From assembly GCA_023434825.1 (NCBI GenBank), contig JAEYSH010000198.1:1-12248 (forward strand): a stretch of 12,248 nucleotides of DNA, in the 5' to 3' direction. Below the pieces are notes generated by a model. The model was not told the origin of the DNA. It did no database searches and saw nothing but the letters and a program-made list of their open reading frames with translations. The position numbers and the translations under genes were made by a program. Shown here piece after piece: positions 1 to 6,138 of the stretch (its first letter is position 1; each line of letters begins with the position of its first letter). The stretch is from Methanobacteriota archaeon. Lineage in GTDB: Archaea; Methanobacteriota; Methanobacteria; Methanobacteriales; Methanobacteriaceae.

Positions 1-1
1 A

Positions 2-118
2 TATTATCCTTTATTCTTAAAAAGCGCTAACATAGCATTTATTATTTATACAACAGTTTGTTTTGTAGCTATATTTGCTTTACTGCTAAAAGGTAAATCA
101 AATTCAAAAATTAGATAA
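2..118 (+). CDS. C-terminal end of a membrane transporter (partial)
   Basis: An open frame enters from the left edge and stops with TAA at 116-118, giving 38 residues. They read as one hydrophobic helix (about residues 11-29, from NIAFIIY to FALLL) followed by a short basic tail ending KSNSKIR. This looks like the last membrane span and cytoplasmic tail of a multi-pass permease, for example of the major facilitator superfamily. That assignment is inference from hydropathy and the basic tail alone. The rest of the gene lies outside the window, so no substrate can be proposed. The next gene in the same direction starts about 220 bases later behind its own promoter-like sequence, so the two are probably separate transcription units. 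Confidence 0.6.
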   Translation, partial: YYPLFLKSANIAFIIYTTVCFVAIFALLLKGKSNSKIR

Positions 119-243
119 TTTAAATCATAATATAGGAATTCTAATATTTTTATGACTATTTTGGATATAAAAATGATATAAATTATATATAAAATGAAAT
201 AAAAGGATTTATAGGTTTCCATAGCTTTAAAAACAATTTTTAA

Positions 244-261
244 TATTGATTTTTATCAATA
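244..261. promoter_or_regulatory. Palindromic operator-like site next to a TATA box
   Basis: TATTGAT and ATCAATA form a perfect 7-base inverted repeat around a TTTT spacer. The site ends three bases before a TATA-like element, TTTATAAT at 265-272, so it covers the BRE position where TFB would bind. A repressor bound here would compete with TFB/TBP. The downstream gene starts at 338. No regulator for it is encoded nearby. The region is AT-rich, so chance is possible. Confidence 0.4.
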
Positions 262-264
262 CAC

Positions 265-272
265 TTTATAAT
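265..272 (+). promoter_or_regulatory. Probable TATA box for the gene at 338
   Basis: TTTATAAT lies about 70 bases before the chosen start. A transcript beginning 25 bases downstream would have a leader of roughly 45 bases that includes the strong AGGGGGT ribosome binding site at 326-332. A second AT-rich TATA-like stretch (TTATATATAAAA near 184-195) is an alternative. Confidence 0.4.
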
Positions 273-337
273 CTCTCGATAAATTAATATAATTTAAAAC
301 TACAATATTAATGATAAAAAAAATCAGGGGGTATAAC

Positions 338-601
338 ATGAATGATGAAAAAGATATTTTATATAAAAATAAAATATTTGATAAAGCGATTAAAGAAGCC
401 ACTCCCCATTTAGTAATTGCATCGGAGATTTTTACTAAATATTTTAAAACATTATATGAAAATGCAGGTATAGAGTGGACTGATGAAAACGATAAGGACA
501 TGAATCAATTAGTAGCCAATTTTGCTCAAGCTAATAGTATGATAACCTTTTCTACTGTAGGGCAAATTATAATGGATTTAGAAAAAATGAGAATTGAATA
601 A
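338..601 (+). CDS. Small conserved-looking protein of unknown function (87 aa)
   Basis: I do not recognise the family. The start is set at the ATG at 338 because AGGGGGT (326-332) sits 5 bases before it. The upstream in-frame ATG at 311 has no such site and would add nine Lys-rich residues that the ribosome binding site itself encodes. The protein is soluble and acidic. It is probably mostly helical, with Asp/Glu/Lys-rich ends and a central stretch around HLVIASEIFTKYF. There is no signal peptide, membrane span, Cys cluster or obvious catalytic motif. It ends six bases from the stop of the convergent HIT gene. A palindrome and TATA box upstream suggest a regulated single-gene unit. Coding status rests on the ribosome binding site, the uninterrupted frame and normal composition. 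Confidence 0.7.
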   Translation: MNDEKDILYKNKIFDKAIKEATPHLVIASEIFTKYFKTLYENAGIEWTDENDKDMNQLVANFAQANSMITFSTVGQIIMDLEKMRIE

Positions 602-607
602 GTTCTT

Positions 608-1075
608 TTAAATCTTTATATTTTCCTTTATTTTTTCAATTATTTTTTCCCTAACATTTTCAGGGATTTTACGAACACCTTGTTTTGATTTCATAGTACT
701 AAACCCAAAACAAGGGTCTTCAAACATAAGTCCTTCAAATTCTATCTTTTCTTTGTAACGCGGTATAAAATGCCAGTGCACATGAGGATTAGGCGGATCT
801 TTAAGATATGAAGCATTCATTAAACATCCCCAATTAAACATTGCTGCATTAAATGTCCTTTTTAGTGCATTCTGTAATTTTTTAACAATTTTACTGAATT
901 CTTCCCATTCTTCATCTTTTAAACCTGCTAAATCATCTACATTTCTATTTGAAGCTACTACACATGTTCCAAGATTTTTTTGATCAGGTGCAAGCAGAAT
1001 GAACCAGTATTTTGTTTCAAAAATTAAATCTCCATAATTATGGCCTTTTAATACCCCAATACATTCTGAATTCAT
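608..1075 (-). CDS. HIT-family nucleotide hydrolase/transferase
   Basis: This 155-residue protein belongs to the histidine triad (HIT) superfamily. Members hydrolyse or transfer nucleoside monophosphate groups, for example from diadenosine polyphosphates or adenosine phosphoramidates, through a nucleotidyl-histidine intermediate. The signature is visible near residues 96-106 as NPHVHWHFIPR, with the three histidines at 98, 100 and 102; the middle one is the expected nucleophile. The N-terminal half has the beta strands typical of the fold (YWFILLAPDQKN, then GTCVVASNR). A cap of about 45 residues after the triad, with many Lys and Glu, extends it beyond the minimal 110-120 residue HIT protein. 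The physiological substrate cannot be told. The gene is convergent with the small gene ending at 601 and has a long AT-rich upstream region. The sequence before the ATG has no strong ribosome binding site. Confidence 0.88.
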   Translation of the reverse strand: MNSECIGVLKGHNYGDLIFETKYWFILLAPDQKNLGTCVVASNRNVDDLAGLKDEEWEEFSKIVKKLQNALKRTFNAAMFNWGCLMNASYLKDPPNPHVHWHFIPRYKEKIEFEGLMFEDPCFGFSTMKSKQGVRKIPENVREKIIEKIKENIKI

Positions 1076-1151
1076 ACTGATTCTTCCAAACTTTTTAATT
1101 TATTAAAATTAATTTCTAACTACTAAACAAATTATAATATTAAAATAAAAC

Positions 1152-1164
1152 TACTTACTACTTT
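1152..1164 (+). repeat. TTACTTACTACTT-type motif, copy 1
   Basis: CTACTTACTACTT, followed by TG, lies 77 bases upstream of the HIT start. It is nearly identical to copy 2 at 1589-1601. A related CTAACTACTAAAC lies at 1116-1128. This may be a binding site of a transcription factor shared by the flanking genes. Confidence 0.35.
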
Positions 1165-1227
1165 GCCATATTTTTTTTTAGTAATGACTACAAAAATATA
1201 ATAACACGTTTTGATAATTTATTAGAT

Positions 1228-1279
1228 GGTGGGATCTCCAGGATATTCTTCATGAGCCATTATATCCTTGGAACCCACC
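1228..1279. repeat. Long imperfect inverted repeat / stem-loop
   Basis: Three paired segments share one axis: GGTGGG (1228-1233) with CCCACC (1274-1279), TCCA (1237-1240) with TGGA (1269-1272), and GGATAT (1241-1246) with ATATCC (1262-1267). This gives 16 base pairs with a 3-by-1 internal loop, one bulged T and a 15-base apical loop containing TCATGA. Its GC content is well above the surrounding DNA. It is more than 150 bases from the HIT gene and about 360 from the next gene, so it is not a terminator directly behind a gene. It could be part of a small RNA, a leader element or a protein-binding site. No known riboswitch class was recognised. Confidence 0.6.
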
Positions 1280-1588
1280 TTATAGCAATAGTAGTAATTA
1301 TTTTTAATTAATATTTAATAGTTTTGAAAATTGTTAATAAAATATAATAAAAATTATATCTTTTTACATTTTTCAACTTAATATTTGTATTTTAACAGGG
1401 AATCCATTCATTTTATTGCTTTATTTTTTTTTAATTATTTCAAGCTTCCAGATTAAATACTATAATGGATGTATGGAATTATTATAAGTTATAAATCATT
1501 TTTAGTTCATATGAGTTATTTTTTTGATGTTATTTATTCTAATAAAGCTTTAAATCAATATTTACTGAACACTAAACCAAATAAGAAA

Positions 1589-1601
1589 TTACTTACTACT
1601 T
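1589..1601 (+). repeat. TTACTTACTACTT-type motif, copy 2
   Basis: TTACTTACTACTT, followed by G, lies just before the purine-rich BRE-like bases and the TATA box (1611-1618) of the deacetylase-like gene. This is where archaeal activators, or repressors blocking TFB, bind. It matches copy 1 over 12 of 13 bases. Confidence 0.4.
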
Positions 1602-1610
1602 GAAAACAAA

Positions 1611-1618
1611 TTATATAA
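1611..1618 (+). promoter_or_regulatory. TATA box of the deacetylase-like gene
   Basis: TTATATAA is preceded by GAAAACAAA, which fits the BRE position. The start codon at 1640 is 22 bases downstream. The transcript should therefore begin close to the start codon, with a very short leader or none. A weak GGTG at 1631-1634 is the only ribosome-binding candidate. Confidence 0.6.
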
Positions 1619-1639
1619 ACAAATATAACTGGTGTTTTT

Positions 1640-2659
1640 ATGACTACCATTGTTTATTCCGACGAATATAGAAAACATGATACTGGTAATCATCCCGAAA
1701 GTCAAGAAAGACTAGACGTAATAATGAATTCTCTGAAAGATGAAGGTGTGTTAAACAATATCACTTTAGAAGCTCCCCAAATTGCCAAAAAAGAGGATAT
1801 TTTAAGGGTTCATACAAAAAGCCACACAGAATACATTAAAAATTTCTGTGAGCAGGGCGGAGGGTATGTAGATTACGATACTTTTGCTGCGTCTCAAACT
1901 TACAAAATCGCTAAACTTGCAGCAGGTGGGGCAATTAAAGCTGCTGAAATAGCATTCAATAATTCTGAAAACGCATATTCCATTGCACGTCCGCCGGGAC
2001 ACCATGCAACTCGTGATAAGTCAATGGGCTTCTGCATTTTTAACAACCTCGCAATCTCATTAGAATACTTGCGTTATAAATATAAAGTTAAAAAATTCCT
2101 TATTTTTGATTTTGATGTTCATTTTGGAAATGGAACATCCAGCATATTCTATAATGACCCGGATGTGCTTTATATTTCAATTCATCAAAATCCGAGAACT
2201 TTATATCCCGGTTCTGGTTTTGTTGAAGAAATAGGAATTGAAGAAGGAGAAGGATGTAACATAAATATTCCAATGGCTCCCGGATCAACTACAGATGATT
2301 ATATCTATATGATAGAAGAAATACTGGAACCAGTCGCTTCTAAATTCGATGCAGATTTCTATTTTTTAGATGTTGGCTTTGATGGACATCTGGAAGACCC
2401 ACTTTCAAGCATGAACCTGACTGATGATTTTTATGAATACATAATACAAAAAATGAAAAATATTGCTAGTTCAATGGCTTTAATTTTAGAAGGAGGATAT
2501 AATTTAAAAGTGCTTTCAAGGTGTAACATTAAAATGATAAACGCTTTAAATAAAATAACAGATGAAGACTATTATAAACATGAACTAAATATTAAAGATA
2601 GTAATCAGATAACATTAAAACAGATAAAAAATACATTTTCATCATTTTATGAATTTTGA
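1640..2659 (+). CDS. Histone deacetylase / acetoin-utilisation family amidohydrolase
   Basis: This is a 339-residue zinc-dependent deacetylase of the class II HDAC/AcuC-like superfamily. Such enzymes remove acyl groups from lysine or polyamines. Family hallmarks are present in order. HPESQERL (18-25) is the N-terminal signature. RPPGHHA (117-123) carries the catalytic histidine pair H121-H122. FDFDVHFGNG (156-165) gives zinc ligands D159 and H161. VGFDGHLEDPL (245-255) gives the third zinc ligand, D248. LEGGYN (283-288) holds the transition-state tyrosine Y287. All active-site positions are intact, so an active enzyme is expected. The length is normal for the family. There is no signal peptide, so it acts in the cytoplasm. 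The substrate is unknown; acetylated DNA-binding proteins or acetylpolyamines are inference only. The gene has its own TATA box with almost no leader. The next gene starts 65 bases downstream and could be co-transcribed. Confidence 0.93.
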   Translation: MTTIVYSDEYRKHDTGNHPESQERLDVIMNSLKDEGVLNNITLEAPQIAKKEDILRVHTKSHTEYIKNFCEQGGGYVDYDTFAASQTYKIAKLAAGGAIKAAEIAFNNSENAYSIARPPGHHATRDKSMGFCIFNNLAISLEYLRYKYKVKKFLIFDFDVHFGNGTSSIFYNDPDVLYISIHQNPRTLYPGSGFVEEIGIEEGEGCNINIPMAPGSTTDDYIYMIEEILEPVASKFDADFYFLDVGFDGHLEDPLSSMNLTDDFYEYIIQKMKNIASSMALILEGGYNLKVLSRCNIKMINALNKITDEDYYKHELNIKDSNQITLKQIKNTFSSFYEF

Positions 2660-2724
2660 ATAAAAATAACTTTAAATTAATAATAAAAAGGAAGAATTTT
2701 CTATTTTTAAATCAGGTGATTTTT

Positions 2725-3399
2725 ATGGAAAAAATAAGGCTCCGTCAAGCTCAAGAATTAATTAAAGAAGCAGGGAAAAGGGAAACAACATCACAAAAAT
2801 TTAAAACTCCACAGGAAGGTACTATTAATGCCGATATTTATGGAAAATCAATAAATGAGCTCATTGAAGCTGAAGAATTTATTTATTCCAGTAGGCCATC
2901 ACATAAACTGAATAAAGATGAAGCAGAAGAATTCTGCAGTAAAATTTTAAGCGTAAGAAACCATCTTGATGAAATTTTAGCTGATTTTGGAGTTTTAGAA
3001 AAAGAAAGTGTAGAAGAAGAAATTAAAAAGCTTTCAGATGATGTTTTGATATTAACAAGTAAAAATAACTTTAAAAAAACCTTTGCAAAGTTTGGAGTTG
3101 ACCCTCAAAAAATTGTTGTTGCTGGAGTGCCACTTGAAATTGAAGATATGAAAATGTTAAATCCTAAAATTCCAGATGCTGCACTTAAAGGGATTTCAAA
3201 GAAAATTGAACATGTTAAAAACGATATAAAGCGAAAAATTGACAGTTTGAATTTAAAGGACATTATCGTTTTAGTTGAATTAGATAAGGCCAGCGAAATC
3301 TTAGGTGAACGTTCAAAAGAAATTTACAACGCAAAAGTGGTTTTTTTGGATAATTTAAAGGATATTACTCCAGAAGAGCTCAAAGAAATCCTTTCTTAA
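2725..3399 (+). CDS. Conserved methanogen protein of unknown function (possibly DUF2100)
   Basis: This is a 224-residue cytoplasmic protein. The start at 2725 is fixed by a strong GGTGATT (2715-2721) four bases upstream. Earlier in-frame codons would translate an AT-rich Lys/Asn stretch with no ribosome binding site. The N-terminal half is helical and charged. A middle segment, KFGVDPQKIVVAGVPLEIED at about 144-163, looks like a strand-turn-strand core with an AGVPL turn. A further beta strand, DIIVLVELD, is near the C-terminus. The overall pattern resembles, from memory, the DUF2100 family of methanogens; this was not checked. No enzyme motif, Cys cluster or membrane segment is visible. The gene follows the deacetylase-like gene by 65 bases and ends in front of a T-rich stretch, so the two may form one transcript. 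Confidence 0.75.
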   Translation: MEKIRLRQAQELIKEAGKRETTSQKFKTPQEGTINADIYGKSINELIEAEEFIYSSRPSHKLNKDEAEEFCSKILSVRNHLDEILADFGVLEKESVEEEIKKLSDDVLILTSKNNFKKTFAKFGVDPQKIVVAGVPLEIEDMKMLNPKIPDAALKGISKKIEHVKNDIKRKIDSLNLKDIIVLVELDKASEILGERSKEIYNAKVVFLDNLKDITPEELKEILS

Positions 3400-3410
3400 C
3401 CTCAAAAAAA

Positions 3411-3421
3411 TTATTTTTTTT
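3411..3421 (+). terminator. T-tract terminator
   Basis: TTA followed by eight Ts lies 12 bases after the stop of the preceding gene, with no stem-loop. Archaeal RNA polymerase terminates at such oligo-T runs. It separates this unit from the mptA promoter. Confidence 0.5.
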
Positions 3422-3449
3422 AATAAATTAATTTCATAATTTTAATTAA

Positions 3450-3457
3450 ATTTATAA
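3450..3457 (+). promoter_or_regulatory. Candidate TATA box upstream of mptA
   Basis: TTTATAAA at 3450-3457 would start transcription near 3480, leaving a leader of about 120 bases. A motif related to the TTACTTACTACTT repeats lies at 3463-3476, between this box and the predicted start site. Nearer AT-rich alternatives exist, so the choice is uncertain. Confidence 0.35.
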
Positions 3458-3462
3458 ATCAG

Positions 3463-3476
3463 TTACTCGCTACTTT
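3463..3476 (+). repeat. TTACTTACTACTT-type motif, variant copy 3
   Basis: TTACTCGCTACTTT differs from copy 2 only at two central bases (TTACT-CG-CTACTT versus TTACT-TA-CTACTT). It lies between the candidate TATA box and start site in front of mptA. A factor bound here would be placed to repress. Confidence 0.35.
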
Positions 3477-3598
3477 AATTAATAATAAATTAAAAAAATT
3501 GAAAATAAAAAATCAATGTTTTTTAAATATTAAAATAATGATTTAAACAAGAAATTTAAATTTTAAATTCGGATTATTATCTAATCGGGGTGACAATT

Positions 3599-4555
3599 TT
3601 GGATACCAAATGTTTTCCAGACACACAAGATAAAATACCTACAATTCCCGTGCATCTTACACGAGTTGGAGTTAGTGGGGTTAAAAAACTCCTTAAAATA
3701 GAAAGAGAGGGAAAAAGACCCATAATTCTTTTACCCACTTTTGATGCCTTTGTGGATCTCCCAAGCAAACAGAGAGGAATCCACATGTCCAGAAATCCAG
3801 AAGCAATAAGCGATGTGCTTGAAGAAGTTGTTGACGGCAATGCTGTAGAAATAGAATCACTTTGTGCAGAAATAGTAAATACTTTGCTTAAAAAGCATAA
3901 ATATGCTAAAAGAGCAGAAGTAAGCATGAAAAGTGATCTAATGATGGTTAAAAGGTCTCCAGTTACTAATTTAAAGACCCAAGAAATGACCAACATTATG
4001 GCTGATGCAACTGGTTTTAGAAATGGAGAAGAAATAGTAATAAGAAAAATGATCGGTGCAGAAGTTGTAGGAATGACTGCATGTCCCTGCGCTCAAGAAT
4101 CAATAAAAGAAACTTCAAGAGAAAAACTTTTGGAGTTTTTAGATGAAGAAACAGCAGAAAAAGTTTTAAATTCTGTATCTCTTGCTTCACATAACCAGCG
4201 TGGAAGGGGAATGATAATGATTGAAGTGCCCCATCAAGAAGTTATACGTGTGGAACAACTCATAAAAATAATTGAAGAATCCATGAGTTCTTCTGTTTGT
4301 GAACTTCTAAAAAGACCTGATGAAAATGCTATTGTTGTTCAGGCCCATAACAATCCTATGTTTGTTGAAGATTGTGTAAGGAACATGGTTCAAAAGATCG
4401 TTACTGAATTTAAGCATTTCCCAGATGATACCCTTGTAACAGTTAGACAGATAAATGAAGAAAGTATACACCGACATAATGCTTTTGCAGAGAAAGTAGC
4501 CACATTAGGCGAACTTAAATATGAAATAGAAGCTATGGAAGAAATTAAGGATTAA
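3599..4555 (+). CDS. mptA: GTP cyclohydrolase IV (MptA)
   Basis: This Fe(II)-dependent enzyme converts GTP to 7,8-dihydroneopterin 2',3'-cyclic phosphate, the first step of the pterin part of methanopterin in archaea. It belongs to the FolE2/MptA family (tunnelling fold). Family features are DTQDKIPTIP followed by RVGVSG near the N-terminus, LPTFDAFVDLP, QRGIHMSRN (about 58-66), the cysteine motif TACPCAQ (about 160-166), SHNQRGRG (about 197-204) and HRHNAFAE near the C-terminus. The length, 318 residues, is normal. Two starts are possible in frame, GTG at 3590 and TTG at 3599. The GTG lies inside GGGGTGAC, which is itself a good ribosome binding site for the TTG, so TTG is preferred. The next gene starts about 25 bases downstream and cofG follows, so an operon is likely. 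Confidence 0.95.
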   Translation: MDTKCFPDTQDKIPTIPVHLTRVGVSGVKKLLKIEREGKRPIILLPTFDAFVDLPSKQRGIHMSRNPEAISDVLEEVVDGNAVEIESLCAEIVNTLLKKHKYAKRAEVSMKSDLMMVKRSPVTNLKTQEMTNIMADATGFRNGEEIVIRKMIGAEVVGMTACPCAQESIKETSREKLLEFLDEETAEKVLNSVSLASHNQRGRGMIMIEVPHQEVIRVEQLIKIIEESMSSSVCELLKRPDENAIVVQAHNNPMFVEDCVRNMVQKIVTEFKHFPDDTLVTVRQINEESIHRHNAFAEKVATLGELKYEIEAMEEIKD

Positions 4556-4580
4556 TCCTTTTTAGGAGATGAAACCAGTG

Positions 4581-5015
4581 ATGCAGACACACAAAATTGC
4601 AGGAAAAGTAATGGAAGGTTTAGAAGCTTTCCATGGATCAAGACCAGCTTTAGATGCACAAAATATTCTTATAGTTCGTTCAATGTCAAAGAAAAAGTTT
4701 GATGCAACCACAATGGATGTTGTACTTTCCGATTTATTGAAAAACATTGGTGCACAAGAAGTAGATATGTTCTCCAAAGATGGAGGAAACATTATAGGCA
4801 TAATGGATGAAAGAATCCGGGGTAATGTCCCTATTCAGACTGAAACTGATGTAGCCGGTATCCATGTAATGAAAGACTCTCTTGAATCCATGGGTTGCAA
4901 TGTAGATTATATTTTAGGAATTCTGGATGATCTAGGAATTTTCATTGTTTCATGGATGGATAAAAGTGGCGTTGGGCCACGATTTGTTGAAGTCGTTGTT
5001 TCTACCCTTGAATAA
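4581..5015 (+). CDS. Unknown protein between mptA and cofG (144 aa)
   Basis: This is a small cytoplasmic protein whose function I do not recognise; a methanogen DUF family such as DUF2120 is a weak guess from memory. The ATG at 4581 is chosen. AGGAGATGA (4564-4572) is a near-perfect ribosome binding site and sits 8 bases before it. The in-frame ATG at 4569 overlaps that site, so it is too close. GTG at 4578 is equally plausible. The sequence alternates helices and strands: GLEAFHGSRPALD, LIVRSMSKKKFD, NIIGIMDERIRGNVP and IFIVSWMDKSG. There is no membrane span or metal-binding cluster. A compact alpha/beta fold with a ligand-binding or regulatory role is possible. It lies 25 bases after mptA and 34 before cofG, which suggests a link to cofactor synthesis. 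Confidence 0.8.
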   Translation: MQTHKIAGKVMEGLEAFHGSRPALDAQNILIVRSMSKKKFDATTMDVVLSDLLKNIGAQEVDMFSKDGGNIIGIMDERIRGNVPIQTETDVAGIHVMKDSLESMGCNVDYILGILDDLGIFIVSWMDKSGVGPRFVEVVVSTLE

Positions 5016-5049
5016 CTACTCATTTTATTTTTGAACGCTGGAAGATAAT

Positions 5050-6126
5050 ATGGACTATTCAAAAGAAGATATTATAAACCTCCTGAATTCAAAAGGAAAG
5101 GATATTTTATCACTGTTATCATTAGCAGAATCAAAAAGAGATACTAATACAATTACTTACTCAAAAAATGCTTTTTTACCATTAACAGATGTTTGCAGGA
5201 ACGAATGCGGTTACTGCACCTTTAAAAAGAACCCAGGTGATGAAGAAGTAAGAATTTTAATGGATTATGATGAAATTTTTACTGTTTTAAAGGAAGCGGA
5301 TAAATGGGGCTGTAAAGAAGCTTTATTTACCTTTGGAGAATTTCCAGAGGAATTCATTGAAGTTAAAGAAGCTCTAAAACAGGCAGGCTATGACAGCATG
5401 CTTGAATACCTTTATTTTATCTGTGATGAAACTTTGAAAAATACAGGGCTTTTACCACATAGCAATCCGGGAATACTTAAAAAAAGTGAATTAAAAACTT
5501 TAAAAGAAGTAAATGCATCTATGGGCCTAATGCTTGAGACAACAAGTGAAAGATTAATGAAAACCATTGTGCATGAAAAAAGTCCTGGAAAAGATCCCAA
5601 ATTAAGGATCAACACAATTGAAAATGCAGGAAAGTTAAATATTCCGTTTACAACAGGCTTACTAATTGGTATCGGCGAAACTATTGAAGAAAGAGCCGAA
5701 TCTCTTCTTGAAATAAAAAGAATGAATGATAAATATGGACATATCCAGGAAATAATTATCCAGAATTTCAAACCTAAACCTGGAATTCCAATGGAATCAT
5801 GGAAAGAACCTTCCTTAATTGAAATGATTAAAATGGTTGCAGTTACAAAACTGTTATTTCCAGATGTAGGTGTTCAGGTGCCACCAAATTTGAATAAAAA
5901 TAATGCCCAAGTTTTCCTTCTTGCAGGGGCTGATGATTGGGGTGGTGTTTCCCCAGTTACTAAAGACTTTGTAAATCCTGAAGCTCCATGGCCAGAATTA
6001 GATGATTTAAGAAAAATAACTGAAGAAATGGGTTTAAATTTAGAGGAAAGACTCCCCGTATATCCAAAATTTATTTCTGAAAAATTTTTAAGTGAAAAAA
6101 TAAGGGAAAAAATTAATTCTTTTTAA
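5050..6126 (+). CDS. cofG: FO synthase subunit 1, radical SAM enzyme CofG
   Basis: CofG is one of the two subunits of 7,8-didemethyl-8-hydroxy-5-deazariboflavin (FO) synthase. With CofH it joins a tyrosine-derived fragment to the ribityl pyrimidine to make the F420 chromophore. The radical SAM 4Fe-4S motif CX3CX2C is visible as CRNECGYC with C49, C53 and C56. Family features that follow are ALFTFGEFPEE, GLLPHSNPG, SMGLMLETTSERL, TGLLIGIGET (the SAM-binding GIGET motif), IQNFKPKPG, and VPPNLNK with DDWGGVSPVTKD near the C-terminus. The 358 residues match CofG rather than the fused FbiC/CofGH form. cofH is not in the window. The ribosome binding site is weak (GGAAGAT). The gene is 34 bases after the preceding one, so it is probably co-transcribed with mptA. 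Confidence 0.95.
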   Translation: MDYSKEDIINLLNSKGKDILSLLSLAESKRDTNTITYSKNAFLPLTDVCRNECGYCTFKKNPGDEEVRILMDYDEIFTVLKEADKWGCKEALFTFGEFPEEFIEVKEALKQAGYDSMLEYLYFICDETLKNTGLLPHSNPGILKKSELKTLKEVNASMGLMLETTSERLMKTIVHEKSPGKDPKLRINTIENAGKLNIPFTTGLLIGIGETIEERAESLLEIKRMNDKYGHIQEIIIQNFKPKPGIPMESWKEPSLIEMIKMVAVTKLLFPDVGVQVPPNLNKNNAQVFLLAGADDWGGVSPVTKDFVNPEAPWPELDDLRKITEEMGLNLEERLPVYPKFISEKFLSEKIREKINSF

Positions 6127-6138
6127 TTTAGCACTGAG

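Larger units (their letters stand above)
1076..1639. other. 564-base gene-free region between divergent genes
   Basis: This stretch separates the HIT gene (minus) from the deacetylase-like gene (plus) and must hold both promoters. No frame of useful length with a ribosome binding site was found. It contains a long GC-richer stem-loop at 1228-1279 and a TTACTTACTACTT motif near each end (1152-1164 and 1589-1601). The 12-mer AAACAAATTATA also occurs twice (1125-1136 and 1604-1615). Apart from these it is very AT-rich and otherwise featureless. A small non-coding RNA around the stem-loop is possible. Confidence 0.6.

Noticed and set aside
311..337. ATG at 311 as the start of the 87-residue gene
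   Set aside because: There is no ribosome binding site before it, and the strong AGGGGGT lies between it and the ATG at 338.
1228..1279. Interpretation of the stem-loop as a known riboswitch or an H/ACA guide
   Set aside because: No fluoride, guanidine, preQ1 or THF consensus could be matched. There is no ANA box at the correct distance and no large pseudouridylation pocket.
1152..3476. TTACTTACTACTT copies as a CRISPR or transposon remnant
   Set aside because: There are only three short copies at irregular spacing, with no spacers, no flanking duplications and no associated genes.
3577..3996. A 139-codon minus-strand frame across the start of mptA
   Set aside because: It is antisense to strongly conserved MptA sequence and shows only a low-complexity Ser/Leu-rich translation.
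4569..4580. ATG at 4569 as the start of the gene between mptA and cofG
   Set aside because: It overlaps the AGGAGATGA ribosome binding site. GTG 4578 or ATG 4581 gives proper spacing.
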